Assembly (NCBI RefSeq): GCF_037126465.1
Contig: NC_088205.1
Span: 27,015,482-27,079,481 of the forward strand
Direction: 5' to 3'
DNA from: Ornithodoros turicata
Lineage: Eukaryota; Arthropoda; Arachnida; Ixodida; Argasidae
Length of the DNA: 64,000 bases
A program made the translations under genes and the position numbers. The notes beneath the pieces were generated by a model, which searched no databases, was not told the origin of the DNA, and saw nothing but the letters and a program-made list of their open reading frames with translations. Positions 1-11,145 of this stretch are shown piece by piece (the first letter of the stretch is position 1; each line of letters starts with the position of its first letter).

Positions 1-239
1 GACGTTATTGTGGTGTGGTGGTTACACAACTTCAGATTACCACAAACACAGTCTGGCGATCATGTGTCGTCACGTGGCCCCATAAAGCTGTGGCTTTAAA
101 ACATAGCACTGAAAGCTGCATACTGAGGTAGAGAAGGTAAACGTACGAGGTAAACGAATAAGAAATTATTTACGTTTATCTGTGACATGTACCGAACACA
201 CAAAAAAGTCAAAATGCTTAAAGGCAACCGAAAAGTACT

Positions 240-430
240 TCTTGAAGAGCTCGAAACCAGGCTCGCTTACCTCCTCAGGGACATAAAAAGCAGATGATGA
301 TCCATCGGATGCCACCGAGCCATCAGTGTAAACTTCCGTTCGATTCGAGTACAGGGATTGGAGATATTGACGCGTAATTTCAAATGCCACAACAGCTTTT
401 TCGTAAGATCAGGAATGCATGTGTGTACAG
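240..430 (-). mobile_element. LINE fragment (start of RNase H domain)
   Basis: Read on the minus strand, the peptide contains TEVYTDGSVASDGSSSAFYV followed by PEEVSEPGFEL. This matches the opening of the RNase H domain in the large LINE at 1.5-5.6 kb, which reads TQIYTDASDSLVGSSAAF and then PEDGAEHGFKL. The aspartate of YTDG is the usual first catalytic acid of RNase H. Similarity is lost near 240, and the frame is not continuous upstream of about 390, so this is a short dead scrap of a related but not identical LINE. No reverse transcriptase or 3' tail is joined to it. Confidence 0.7.
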
Positions 431-914
431 GGGGCAGACATAAGGTCCACTACAGCTCCGTATAGGAGACCAAAGTATGCGATAGTGGGACGTGACTTTG
501 TGGCGCATACCAAGCCGATGGGCTGTACAGTAACAGAAATAGAACAGAATGGGGTAAAATATATTTATCTCAATATTTTATATCTCAATCAATCAATCAA
601 TCATGAGGGAAAATATACATGTTTATTTGAAGAAAAATATGATATTGTTAAAATCTTGTAAAGGGCGCATAGGTAGACAGTTGTTTTCTTTTTTACTGTA
701 TGAATGTATTACCTTGTTCATTTATTCTGCGTACATGCCGTGTTTGTACTGTTTTCATCGTCATGTTCGGAGGACAACAACAAATATACGACGACGACGT
801 GGCAGGATGTTACACCGCTCAAGCTGCGGTAGTACCCTATACCCCAGTGCCTGTGAGTTGGTTGGGAATGATATGGTTGGTTGGGGAATGATAGAGTTGG
901 GCTAGTTGAGTAAC
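431..914. other. No gene seen; low-complexity stretches
   Basis: A short (AATC)n run sits near 588-602, and two near-repeats of a GTTGG-GGAATGATA motif at 856-895. The short open frames here have no recognisable content. Confidence 0.5.
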
Positions 915-1205
915 ATTCATGATGAAAAGCGCAAAGACCGGACGTAAGAGATGAACACACGACGAGGCGCTACTATCAACTGAACTTTATTGTGGACACA
1001 TAACAGTTTTTAAAAATTGCAGGTGATTTAATAACCGGTTAACAATCTAGCAATGCCACTTCGCTGTCAGATAATGAGACTGAAGGTGAGCTAATACAGT
1101 TATCTCTCGCTTTTAATAAAGGTCACAATAAAGTTAAACTAACACTAGCACGTCGACCTGTGTTCATCTCTTACGTCCCGTCTTGTTTTCGCTTTTCATG
1201 ATGAG
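915..1205. repeat. Fold-back (inverted repeat) element
   Basis: The left arm begins TTCATGATGAAAAGCGCAAA and includes GGACGTAAGAGATGAACACA. The same motif returns inverted at about 1158-1203. The inner parts of the arms also pair (TGAACTTTATTGTGGACAC against GTCACAATAAAGTTAAAC). The arms are about 110 bp, imperfect, around a spacer of about 70 bp. No coding capacity is present. The order of motifs resembles the fold-back at 30.3-31.0 kb, suggesting a shared family. A target duplication was not identified. Confidence 0.6.
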
Positions 1206-1540
1206 TGTAGTAGTAGTAGTAGTAATTAACTGCTGAAAAAAGGACTTTGAGCAGAGTGTCTGCCCTAAGGGCGCATGCAGTTCCATCTCGTTTAGGTGGT
1301 TTTGAGGTTTATGATATGTGGTTGCTATAGTAGCGGTTGTATATACCTCTTTCTTTCAGCAGGTAGACACACAGTGCCTTCATCAGCGCCTTGTGAACCA
1401 TCTTCCCATTACTTTGCAGTCTTTTGTCCAATGTTGGAAGTGTCTGGGGCAGTCTTTTCCGTGCGTTCTTTTGTTCTGGGCACTGTATAAGTACATGTAA
1501 CGTGTCTGCAGATGTCGCACAGTCTTGAGGCCATAATACT
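1206..1540. other. No gene seen
   Basis: It starts with a (GTA)n microsatellite at about 1206-1224. The rest shows no recognised protein or repeat before the G-run that marks the end of the large LINE. Confidence 0.5.
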
Positions 1541-1585
1541 GAAGGGGGGGGGGGATATGTTTAATGCAAAGTTTAAAAAAAGAGA

Positions 1586-1622
1586 GGGGAAAGGTTAGCC
1601 TCGATGTGGGCTTGCTATTCCC
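1586..1622 (-). other. LINE 3' UTR stem-loop
   Basis: On the minus strand: basal stem GGGAA/TTCCC, internal loop TAGCA opposite AACCT, inner stem AGCC/GGCT, apical loop CACATCGA. The same frame with a different inner hairpin is seen at other LINE ends in the window. Confidence 0.6.
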
Positions 1623-1729
1623 TAAAGTTTTCAAGCGAACAAAAAAAGATACAAACAGCTGGGATACAGAAAATTATGGAAAAATACAGAAGAAACAGCT
1701 CCTTCACTATTCGTTGCGCATAGGACGTA

Positions 1730-4700
1730 TCAGAGAATGCCCAGAAGTTTAGATTCCCGAAGGAATCGTGTCAGCGCAGACGTGACTTCAGCGTGCTGGG
1801 TAGGGCCAAGTAGCACCGCGAGGGGGGAAAGCTCTCGGTAGCCTAGATGAGCAAGGCGGCGCCGGAGACTCGATCGGTGATCTTCGTACCGCTGGCAGGC
1901 AATGAGGATGTGTGGCACATCGGCTTCTACGTTGCACGTTGGGCAAAGAGGTGATGGGTGCTGATTCATCTTAAATAGGAGGAGAGGGGTTCGTGCCATA
2001 TTCAGCCGCAGCCGATGAAGCAACGATTCCTCGATGCGCGGGATGCGGCCAGGCACAGCATATGTCATTAAAGGGTCAATGGATTTACGGAAGCCATTGG
2101 TTCGTATAGCTTCTTGCTGAAAGAGCTGTGTGCCGGTGGCAGTGAAGCGGCGGATTTTCAGCTGGCACATAGAGTGCGCAAGGGGAAAGACAGTTGGTTG
2201 CTCAGTGTCGTGGGCTTGCCGAGCAAGATCGTCAGCACGATCATTGCCTGAAATTCCGACATGGCTCGGAATCCATTGGAACACCACTTCGTGTCCCAGC
2301 GATACCAGTTCAGAGTGCAGGGCAATGATCGTGGTGTAGGTGTCACTGATGACTGCGGCAGAGTAAGAGGCCAGCGCCTCCAGAGACACTTTACTGTCGG
2401 TGAGTATCGACCAGGCCCTGGGCGGCACACGAGGAGACATGTCTCAATGCGGCCAGTAGTGCGAATGCCTCGGCCTCAGCAGATGACATAAGAGGGAGCT
2501 TGAAGCCGTGCTCAGCTCCATCCTCTGGGATACAGAAGGCAGCAGACGACCCAACTAGAGAATCTGAAGCATCGGTGTATATTTGGGTTCGATGCCGGTG
2601 GTGACTGTAGATGTGGTACAAGGTTAGTTGGCAGGCCACAACTGTTGGCACAACCTTCTTTTTCCTAAGGCCCGGAATTGACGTTTGTACAGTGGGGTAG
2701 TGAATTGTCCACATTGGTGGCGCAAATGAGGTCCGGGCGGAGGTTGGGGTTGAGGGGATGTTGCTTCGTAAACGGCAAATAGCTTGACCGAATGCAGATG
2801 CGGGATAACGTTGCGCAATGTCACAGAGGTAATGGGCTGGATGGCGGGCAAGATAACGTGTGTACGCGTGTAAGGCGACACTATCGCGAATAATAAGCAC
2901 CGACGGCTCGCGTGCCTCCGCCAAAACAGAGAAGGTTTCCGTTGTCTTTGGCACTCCCAAACAGAGACGGAGGCTTCTGGCTTGAATATTGAGCAGCTCC
3001 CGCTCGTGAGTGGTGGAGATCCCATAAACGAAAGGCAGGCTATAGCGCATAACGCCAAGCAACAGGGCGCAGTGCACACGATGGAGGTCAGCACAGGACG
3101 AGCCCCATGTGGATCCACAGAGGTGCCGGAGCACATTTGCGGGCGCTAGCAGAAAGGGAGTTGATCTGCCGCGACCATGTCAGTCCCCTATCAATGATGA
3201 TGCCTAGATACCGATAATGCGAGACGTAGTTCAGTCTAGAGCCAGGTAGCAGTAGGGGGTATTTCGTGAAGGAGCGGCGCGTGAATGCCATAGCTACTGT
3301 CTTAGCCGGCGAGACAGACAACCCAAGGTCAGCAAGATGTGCCACAAGAAGGTCTAAGCCATGTTGCAGACGACGGTGAATGGCATCACGGCGCGCTGCA
3401 GAGGTCCATATGCAAATGTCATCGGCATAGATCGTGATATGGGTATGCTTGGGCAGAAGAGAAGGGAGATGCGCCAGGATGACATTAAACAGGAGCGGGC
3501 TGAGGACGCTCCCCTGTGGAACTCCACGATGCACAAAGTAGTTGGCACTGTCAACGTCTGCTGTGCGTACGAACAGAGACCTGTCAGAGAGGAAGGCTTG
3601 CAACCAGGCAAGGGTACAGCCGCCCACACCAGCTTCTAGAAGCGACGCGACTACAACATTATGGAGAACACTGTCGTATGCTTTCGCTACATCCAGAAAG
3701 ACAGCGGCCGTTAGGAGCCCATCAGACTTTGCTTGCTGGGTGGAGGAGACGAGATCGATGACATTGTCAATCGCGGACCGCGCTTGCCGGAAAGCAGCCA
3801 TAGCTTCAGGAAAGAATCGGGTGCTTTCAAAATACCAGTTCAATCGTGCGGATATCATCCGTTCCATAACCTTCTCGACACAGCTGGTGAGGGCAATTGG
3901 GCGGAAGGCATCAATGGCGTGTGGAGACTTGCCTGGCTTCAGGAGCGGCACTATCATTCCATTCTTCCATTCTGCTGGGAAAACACCATCCCGCCAACAA
4001 TTATTGTAGAGCCTAAGCAGAGCGTGTCGGCCATGGAGGGGTAGATTTTGGAGGGCCTTGTACGTAATTCAGTTAGTCCCAGGAGAGGTGTGAGGGGGTG
4101 ATTTCCTTAGGGCAGCCTCCAACTCTATGAAGGAGAACGGAACATCCAGATATTGCTCCTGCGAGGATTCCAGGACGACCGGAATGGCACGAGCTGACGA
4201 TCCCTGCGACATCGAAGCTGTCGTTAGACGGGCACAGTATTCGTTTGCAACGTCGATTTCCGAGCGTGAGGTTGCTAGCACGAGTGCTTGAAAAGGGCGC
4301 CGTTGGGCAACAGGTGTGGAGAGTGCCCTGAGTATGCTCCATATTCTGGAAAGTGGCGTCCGCGGAGACAAAGAGCTCGCAAAGCGCCACCAGCAGTTTC
4401 TTGCAAGGGTGGCCATGTGTCTCTGTATGGGCTTCCGAATGCGTCGTGCTTCATCGATGTGACACGGGAGACCGGAACGACGAGCTTTCCGTTCAGCCCG
4501 ACGACGAATAGCACGCAACCGTTCATACTTTGCATCAATAGCTGAGAAGGCGATGGGGACAGGGCGCGTTGTTGTAGTGCGAGTCATCGCATCGGTTATG
4601 ACTTCAGCAAAGGAAGAAGAAGTCAGATGCTCCAGCTGCTGGTCTCTGAAGGCCGACTCAAGGGTGAACCGAAAGGCGTTCCAGTCGGAGCTCTTGATGC

Positions 4701-5640
4701 AGCGTGTAAGCGGAGAGCGCTGCGCACCACGAATATTAATCAGCACAGGGAGGTGATCGCTGCCAAGGAGTTCTGCACCAACTTGCCACGAGAAGCGCCG
4801 CGCTATAGATGAAGACACTGCCGTTCGACTGTGCTCTTCGAAGAAACTCATGGAAGGTACGTTGGAAGGTACACTACTAAGCGTTACTTTCCTTCGTGCC
4901 GTTATCCCGTACGCAACTGTCCGCAGTCTTAGTCTGTTGCATGGCGACGACAAGCACGAACAGCAATCCTTAACGTGACGTGATTTCACAAGCAGGAGTT
5001 GGCATTGCACTAGTTCTAGTTTTAGTCCTAGCTTGTTGAGATAGTTATATGGGAGCCAGTCCTTGTGACTGGTCTTCCACCTCGATGCCAATACACACCG
5101 TAAGGTCCAAGCACAAAGACAGGCGCATTGCATGAATGAATGTTGGTGACCCATTATTGAGGAGGCACAGATCCAAACGCGCAAACAGAGACGCTAACTG
5201 CCGGCCCCTCGCATCAGAGCGCGTACTTCCCCAGATAACGTTGTGGACATTAAAGTCCCCGCAGAGCACGTAGGGAGGAGGAAGAGAGTGGAGTATTTCT
5301 TCGAGACTGTCTGTGTTGAAGGCTGACGCCGTCGGCAAGTAAAGAGACAGAACAGTGACGTCCATAGAGCCCAAATGGAGTGTGCAGTTGACGCACTCTC
5401 CTCTGCCATTCGTTTGCGAGGGTCTATGTATGACGGGTATGTCAGAGCGAACGAAAAGGGCTGCAGAGCTTTGACCTTCACCAGGCTTGGAGACCTACGT
5501 TGTATAGCCAGATAAGCGAAGAGACTCGGATATCCTGCATTCGGAGATGCATATCAAGGGGAACTTGTGCCGCCACACGAACTGGCGGAAATCGGGGAGC
5601 TTAGACGGCAAACTCCTCGAATTCCACTGAAAGATGGTCG
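1730..5640 (-). pseudogene. LINE ORF2 polyprotein pseudogene (EN-RT-RNase H-CCHC)
   Basis: The endonuclease opens near 5635 with QWNSRSLPSKLPDF, then GDFNVHNVIWG (about 5257) and GSDHLPVLINI (about 4760), all typical APE motifs. The reverse transcriptase shows FLDVAKAYDS (about 3693), GVPQGSVLSPLLFN and the YADD catalytic box (about 3418-3429). RNase H shows IYTDASDS and QWIPSHVGISGNDRADDLA. The tail has a C-X2-C-X7-H-X4-C motif. Defects: a TAG stop inside the endonuclease (after LSGYTT), an apparent extra segment of about 260 bp between LDLTVC and SSIARRFSWQ (about 5090-4820), a TGA after SPGTN at 4069, and frame changes near 3130 and 2440. Together these rule out a working protein. Confidence 0.9.
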
Positions 5641-5802
5641 TTGACTTGTACTCCACTGCAGCTAAGCTAGCTCATGCACTGTTCGCTGAACATTCTCAGA
5701 CAGTACGTGCCCACACTATCAGTAAGGAAGGAACAGTAGCAGGTAGGGAGAAGAAGAGACAGAAGACAGAAGAGACAAAGTATGGCCGGTGTGGAGGTAG
5801 TG

Positions 5803-5965
5803 TTATGACGAGCTATGTCGTTGCCTGCGGCCTCTTCGAGGCGACACCAGCATCCACCGAGCAGCATTTCCGTCCGCAATGTCGGACGAATCTATGTCGC
5901 CCGCAGACGTCAGCTCTTCATTAATAAGGGTGTCGCTCGAGTGCTCCAAGGGGTCGCTTGGGGGA
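5803..5965 (-). pseudogene. LINE ORF1 N-terminal remnant
   Basis: The minus-strand reading gives an acidic stretch, SSDIADGNAARW, followed by a basic patch, MLVSPRRGRRQRHSS, then a stop. An acidic then arginine-rich N-terminus before EN-RT is usual for gag-like ORF1 proteins of these LINEs. The rest of ORF1, including any CCHC knuckles, is missing, because the endonuclease starts only about 165 bp further on. The assignment rests on position and composition, not a conserved domain. Confidence 0.4.
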
Positions 5966-5969
5966 TCAG

Positions 5970-6320
5970 GCCTTAAAGCTTTGACAAAGACATAATACTG
6001 AGTTGGAATTAGGTGGTGGCAATATATACGCGCTGAGTCGAATCCGAGGAATAGCCGTGTGGAGGCTCCGGCCAATGTCATGTGGAATGATTACCGTGAG
6101 ATCGAGGTCTATGTGAGACGGGAAATCTGTGTGCCGGAGAGTTTGCTTCCAGTTTTTCTTGGACTGTCTGATTGTCGATTTGTGGAGGAATGTCCTGGCT
6201 TCCGATCTTGTGAAAGGTATTGCCGATAACTTGGTTTTACCCAGTGCATCCTTTGCTGCCTGGTCAGCTACTTCATTTCCTGGTATTCCGCAGTGGGAAG
6301 GTCCACACTGGAGGGAGAGG
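5970..6320 (-). mobile_element. LINE fragment (end of RNase H domain)
   Basis: The minus-strand peptide reads LQCGPSHCGIPGNEVADQAA and later IPHDIGRSLHTAIPRIRLSA. The first is the classic SHxGIxGNExAD block of LINE RNase H. The second resembles the linker before the C-terminal CCHC motif. The CCHC itself is lost where the piece meets the 5' end of the large LINE near 5970. Upstream of about 6320 nothing of this element remains. Confidence 0.7.
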
Positions 6321-6344
6321 ATGAATGATATGAAGATGTACGGA

Positions 6345-6540
6345 ATGTACACAGGTACAGATAGAGATACTTTTGACCTACATGTTGAACTCCATTATCA
6401 TCTCTGTTCGTCTCTGGACATCATCCCTTTGTGTTTTCATCATCTCATCATCGGTTTGAACTTTCTGTATTAAGTGTACTGGGGTAGCCAGTTTGACTTC
6501 GTCGAAACTCACATCGCCATTTTTTTTCTTTATTCACATC
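6345..6540 (+). mobile_element. LINE/SINE 3' end with stem-loop
   Basis: A short 3' end is recognised by the stem-loop at 6481-6518. It has GGGG, internal loop TAGCC, stem AGTTTGAC/GTC(G)AAACT with loop TTC, then CACAT and CGCC. A T-run and a (CACAT)n tail follow at about 6520-6557. The next LINE fragment begins at or just inside the tail. No coding part is left. Confidence 0.5.
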
Positions 6541-6895
6541 ACATCACATCACCAGATCGACCGTCGCCAAGCTCTTGAGTATTTCAAGATTTTTCTCCAG
6601 GACACTGGTCTCCTCTCTACCTTATGATCTGCCCGCGTACCTGTGTGCTGTGTGTGTGTTTTTGTGTGCTGCGCTTTTGCCTACCGTTCTGATATCTTAC
6701 TGACTCCACTGACTATCGACCCTATTTAGCATCGTTCATCACCTCATCATCAGGACACATCTCATCCTGCACCATTGCGCCTTGGGGTAATGGGCCGCAA
6801 CTTACGTGGCGAATTTCCCCATTCATTATCATTAATTTATTTGTTGTACTAATTCGCCAAGTTGTAATTTAGAAGAAAAAAAAAGGAAAGGAAAA
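6541..6895 (+). mobile_element. 5'-truncated LINE: C-terminus plus 3' UTR
   Basis: From about 6558 the plus strand encodes DRRQALEYFKIFLQDTGLLS, then TL and a stop. This closing helix has counterparts at the other LINE C-termini here, such as FLSSTGLSTM at 62.6 kb and FLRYTGLLSFL at 14.5 kb. About 220 bp of 3' UTR follows, containing the stem-loop 6784-6820 and ending in an A-rich tail near 6870-6895. Only the last part of the element is present, as expected from 5'-truncated target-primed insertion. Confidence 0.75.
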
Positions 6896-7360
6896 TAGCA
6901 ATAGCGAAATTCACGAAAATAAGGTCCTCACATTGAGAGAACTTATCATACCCTTAATAACCTTCCTGAGAAGGCAGTTACCGCAGCGAAATGATGACTG
7001 CACATATCACCTTACGAGAGGGGGCGTTCGAAGCTACCATAAATCGTGGCAAAAGTGGATTACGAGCGGCTGATCCCCTTAGACAAATGACGTTGGAAAT
7101 CCCGTCCATCACAGGTATCCCAATTAGCTGTTACGCCAGCTAATTACACGCTTCGAGGGTTACACACTCGTGCTCAACAGAGTCGCTGGAGAGCGCTAGC
7201 TCCGCGTTGAGCCTTCGCTGTTTTTTCGTACAAGGTGACCCGAAGATGGAAGAATGCTTCGAGATCTTTGCAATTCTTAAACCGCTCGATATATCGAGCC
7301 CACTTCACGACATTTGAGTTGACACGTGGTGTTCTCCTCATATATTAATGAATTGATTAC
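6896..7360. other. No gene seen
   Basis: Unremarkable composition between the LINE tail and the next SINE. I see no conserved protein or repeat. Confidence 0.45.
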
Positions 7361-7364
7361 GATG

Positions 7365-7580
7365 TGACGGGTTCAAATCCTACCTCCTACTGTGCTGGTT
7401 TTCCCTGAGTTTTTCTGCAGATTCCATGCCGGCATGGGATGGGATGCCGGCACAGTTCCGCATGAAGTCTTCCCAGGACACAAACTCTCCCCTTTGCCTC
7501 CCCCTCCTTCCTGCTGTCCTCTCTCCATGTGCCCATGTCTGTGCAACGCTCATAGCCACAGTTGTATCGCGGCGCTAAAA
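7365..7580 (+). mobile_element. tRNA-derived SINE, subfamily 1, head degraded
   Basis: The B-box remnant GGTTCAAATCC at 7369 is followed by the shared body (GTTTTCCCTGAGTTTT, then GATGCCGGCACAGTTCC and CCCAGGACAC) and the subfamily-1 tail (CTTCCTGCTGTCCTCTCTCC, CGCTCATAGCCACAGTTG, GCGGCGCTAA). A box sequence is not recognisable. There is a small internal duplication of GCCGGCATGGGATGGGATGC type near 7428-7450. This is a SINE of the type reported from ixodid ticks as Ruka, as far as I can judge by eye. Confidence 0.8.
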
Positions 7581-9320
7581 CGGAATACAAAGAGGACATA
7601 TAGTCTCTGAACAGAGCGGACGAAGAAACGTCCACATTCGTGTTCGGACTAAGCACTAATGCAGCCACAAGGGGAAGTTTATGTCCATACTGTACCACAC
7701 TGCTTAGGTTTTAAAGGAACAAGGTACAAATGCTGAACTCACAACTTTTTACTTCACGAACGTAAATAGAGAATTACGCAATACGGCAGGCGGGGAAAGC
7801 CTATGCACGTACGCCAAAAATCTGATCACCCATCTTCATCCCATATCCCCTGTTCAATTCCCTGAAAATGTTCAAGTCGCATCCCAGTGAGCTCCCAGCT
7901 TATTTATCATATATGCATATCGGTGCCTGGAGCATGTTTGTCTAAAGGTGAAGACTTCCCATTTTCTTTGCCATCTCAATTTCACCCGCTTCGCTTCGAA
8001 AACGTTTCCAGCACGCCAGCGGCGTATACGATAAGCGCGAACGGCAGAATCCCTCACGCGCCTTTATTTCCATTCCAGAGGAATTAGATAACTAAAAGGG
8101 TATGCGAGACTTTCCCCATGAGACACTCCTCGTGCCTTTTTTTTTTTTTTTTTTTGTCTTTCCCAACCTAACGACGTGTACATGATGAGAGAGTGCATCG
8201 CTAAACCCGCGGTAATTCTGCGTTCACATCCCAACGACCCGGTAATTACACGAGTAAGCTCTTCAGATACTAATGAGTCTCTGACAAGCAATTAAAGTGT
8301 AAACTCTCCAAGATTTCCCTCGCAGATCGTTTTAAATGATCGCCCTACTGCAACGTAAGAGAATATCAAGCGAAATACGACGCACTGCGGAACAGCAAAC
8401 AAGGGGCTTCGTTTGCGTATTTCGATGTTGATGCAAGATCCGTTCCGGTTTCATTCCATGCACGAAACACGGGTTGCGTTTTAGATGCGGACGAAGGAAA
8501 TCCCGATAAATGACTCACATGGTACGCGGAAAGGATCGCTCATTTGAGACGCTATGGAAATAACTAAAACAACTATATAAACACATTTCATATGTGCGTA
8601 CCTGTATATTTGCGGATCAAGCACGCATAGGGGTGCTGCTTGATAAGCAAACACGCACAGTACGTGCCGCCTTTGAGGTTCGGTTTCTACGCACCCTTAC
8701 GAGTGCATATATAAATGAAAAATAAATGATAAATTAATAAATTATTTGAATACATTTCATGCCGCTTGTGGCTTGCACAAGTACAGAACATTTTCCGCTG
8801 TAAGTTAACGAGGGGTTGTGACTGAGTTATGCAGTCCTGTACACGCCTAGAAAAGGTAACGCAATTGGACTCGATGTTTCGGCAGAAGCTTGCGACCTCT
8901 GCGCACATAGAATACCTGCGTATGGTCGGATAGAAAAGTACCTTCCTAGTTCTCCATAGCATGTATGACAGCTGTGTCCTCATGCAGATTGGACAGACTT
9001 TCGGAGTTCACTGAGTGGAACATTACTCTTTCCCACACCAATATATGTATGTCACAATTGCAATCATTAATCGATATAGTAATGGTATTATTATAAAAAA
9101 ATACTATTATGTAAATGTGCGTGACACCTACCATTTAAAGTGCTCGAATGCATCGCATTTTTGGGATATGGGGTGTTAACATGCAAGAAGCTCCGTGTCA
9201 TCTAATTTCTTTGTTATTTGCCAAAAGTAAAAAGGTTAGTTCTTTTTATCACGACGTTCCGTTGCCAGCTTGTGCCTACAGAAGACGCAATAAACATTGT
9301 TGGAGTATAGTATTCGTGTG
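7581..9320. other. No gene seen
   Basis: A T-run lies at about 8138-8155 and another at 8970-9100 is merely AT-rich. Short open frames in this stretch carry no recognisable motif, and I found no inverted or tandem repeat of note. Confidence 0.45.
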
Positions 9321-9329
9321 CTGCAGTCT

Positions 9330-9795
9330 ACGCTCTAAAAGCAGAAGTTCACCGCATAGCACGCTGTGCGCCAACCATTGCCCCGAATGATAGGATTACC
9401 GCTTCTGATTCGAAGAAAGAGTGGGCGTACAGCACTGTGCACACTGAACAGTAACACGACCTCCGTACAATCGGTGGCCCCAGTAGAAAGTGCGCAAGGG
9501 TTCGCCACAATGCGAGTAGTAAACAAGTAACTCGAAACCTGACCTTCATGTTTGCAACTCGCATTGTCGGGAACCATTGCGCATTTTCTACTGGAGCAAC
9601 CGATTGTACGGAGGTCGTGTTACTGTTAAGTGTGCACAGTGCTGTGCGCCTTTGTTGTGGAAATTTGGATATATGATATTTGCCACAAAAAGGCGCCCCC
9701 CCCCGCCCTCTTCGAATCAGAAGCTATAACCCTACCATTTATGGCAATGGTTGGCGCACAGCGCGCTATGCGGTGAAATTCTGTTGTTAGAGTGT
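9330..9795. repeat. Fold-back DNA element with long arms
   Basis: Left arm about 9330-9523, right arm about 9556-9795. Matching blocks include TTCACCGCATAGC, CTGTGCGCCAACCATTGCC, CAGTAACACGACCTCCGTAC and GACAATGCGAGT-like ends, each found again inverted. The right arm holds an extra segment of about 60 bp with a C-run (9695-9705) that the left lacks. There is no coding capacity. It looks like a MITE-type hairpin. Exact termini and target duplication are unclear. Confidence 0.65.
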
Positions 9796-9814
9796 TCCAT
9801 TAAAGGAATGCCTC

Positions 9815-9960
9815 ATTGTGACATCGGCCCTGTGTACAGCTGTGATGTCAGCCCGACCTCGGGGTATGTTTCAAAACGGATGTTGGGCCGACATGATGGG
9901 TGTCGGCAAACGAACACTGGGCCGCTGTCAGCCCAACATCGGTGTGCTGCCTGTGATAAT
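9815..9960. repeat. Cluster of TGTCGGCCC/CCCAACAT motifs
   Basis: Alternating direct and inverted copies of short motifs (GACATCGGCCC, GATGTCAGCCCGACCTCGG, GATGTTGGGCCGACAT, GTCAGCCCAACATCGG) occur within about 140 bp. The organisation suggests the core of a short palindromic repeat family. No termini seen. Confidence 0.4.
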
Positions 9961-10234
9961 ACCTGCACTGTTCAAACAGAACTTTAGACTATACAGGAGC
10001 TGAAAAATATACTACGAAGAAACTGGTTTGAGCCACGCGACTAGTGGATCCCGAAACTTACAGCTACACAATGAACATTGACAATTCAGTCTTTCAGTCT
10101 ACGTAAAGTGAGTACCAGTGTTTTATTACACCTGCAACATACCACGAAGCATCTACATAACCTAAGCTGAACAGGATTTTGGAGAATCAGCATCATCTTT
10201 TCCAGCTGCGCTTCGATCCTTATTGTGAAGGGCG

Positions 10235-10335
10235 CATTATTTCATTCCCCACATCACCATCAGCACTGATGGGGTAGAGTATTGCCCCTGGCGATGAAAC
10301 TCCCCGTTCATCATCTCCAAATAAAGTTATTATTT
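10235..10335 (+). mobile_element. LINE 3' end with stem-loop
   Basis: It holds CCCACATCACCATCAG, the stem-loop 10271-10305 (GGGG, TAGAGT, stem ATTGCC/GGCGAT, GAAACT, CCCC), CATCATCT and an AATAAAG-type end. The same sequence occurs inverted at 38.63-38.74 kb, joined there to a LINE C-terminus, which identifies this piece as a 3' UTR of that family. Confidence 0.65.
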
Positions 10336-11040
10336 GCGCTACATCTTCAAATGAAACTGACACATTTTCCCTCCCATGACAAACGTTGCCCATCACGAAG
10401 ACTGACTATCTCTATAGGCACGGTGTTTGCACAAATGGAGCTATCGTTGCAAAGTCCGAACTATATAAATGGATCCACCAACGGATAAGAGTTCCTGAAC
10501 GGTGACATTATGGGGTCCTACGCTATGTTTGAACGGGCGAAAGAGCGCATGTTGGAGAGAGATTGATCGGTATTCTACAAGAACAAATGAAGGCTTCGAC
10601 GTCGACGTGTTTTCGGAGGTGGTGTACGAGAGGCGATGCATTAGAAATAAGCGGGGGCGTTTCGTTGTACAAGTAGTAATTGAAGTGTACTGTTCCGCAC
10701 ATGGAAATCACCTTTTGACGTCGACTAAAGAATCTTTTCCCACTCGCCCCAAACTCACATCTTCTTTTGGCTCTTTTTGGCTAGTTAAACTAGCCACTAG
10801 TAGCGACTTTACAGGATTCTGATCCATGGACCTCCTAGCGGAACTATGTGAAAGAATACCGCTACCCGCTATACTCCACGAAAATGCAGTGCAGAACTAG
10901 CGTGGCTACATCGTCATTCATGTAGTAGTAGTTGTGTAGCGCGATATTATTACCATTACCAAACAATATTAATGCGATACACTTCTGCTATTTTGCCGCT
11001 ACGGTACTCTCGTTGCACAAGTGTTCCAGTCGGTATAACA
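10336..11040. other. No gene seen
   Basis: Open frames near 10.5-10.8 kb on both strands have no recognisable content. No clear repeat was noticed. Confidence 0.4.
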
Positions 11041-11049
11041 GCGGAAACC

Positions 11050-11121
11050 GAAGAGTGCGTACAGACGCGAACGAGACAGCAAAACGCTGTCTCATTCGCG
11101 TCTGTCTCCTTATGCACTCTT
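11050..11121. repeat. Short near-perfect palindrome
   Basis: Arms AGAGTGCG..CAGACGCGAACGAGACAGC and its near inverse meet at a 5-nt centre (AAAAC) near 11081-11085. Weaker pairing continues outward to about 11030 and 11145. Probably a fold-back element core. Confidence 0.55.
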
Positions 11122-11145
11122 TGTTGTTCCATTAAGTATTCCAGT

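Larger units (their letters stand above)
1541..5970 (-). mobile_element. LINE retrotransposon, APE-RT-RNase H type, degenerate
   Basis: This is the largest element in the window. On the minus strand the order is a small ORF1 remnant (5.97-5.80 kb), apurinic-type endonuclease, reverse transcriptase, RNase H, a CCHC motif, a 3' UTR of about 190 bp with a stem-loop (1586-1622), and a terminal C-run (G-run on the plus strand at about 1543-1552). This order is known for the I/LOA/R1-like LINE groups, and I place it there loosely. It cannot be active because both ORFs are broken. Relatives of its 3' end recur at 14.3, 15.0, 21.7 and 41.3 kb, so the family is numerous locally. Its 5' side abuts an RNase H relic of another LINE at 5.97-6.32 kb. 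Confidence 0.9.

Noticed and set aside
4069..5184. Intact 371-codon gene on minus strand
   Set aside because: It is the middle of the broken LINE ORF2, starting out of frame and ending at an in-frame stop inside the conserved SPGT region.
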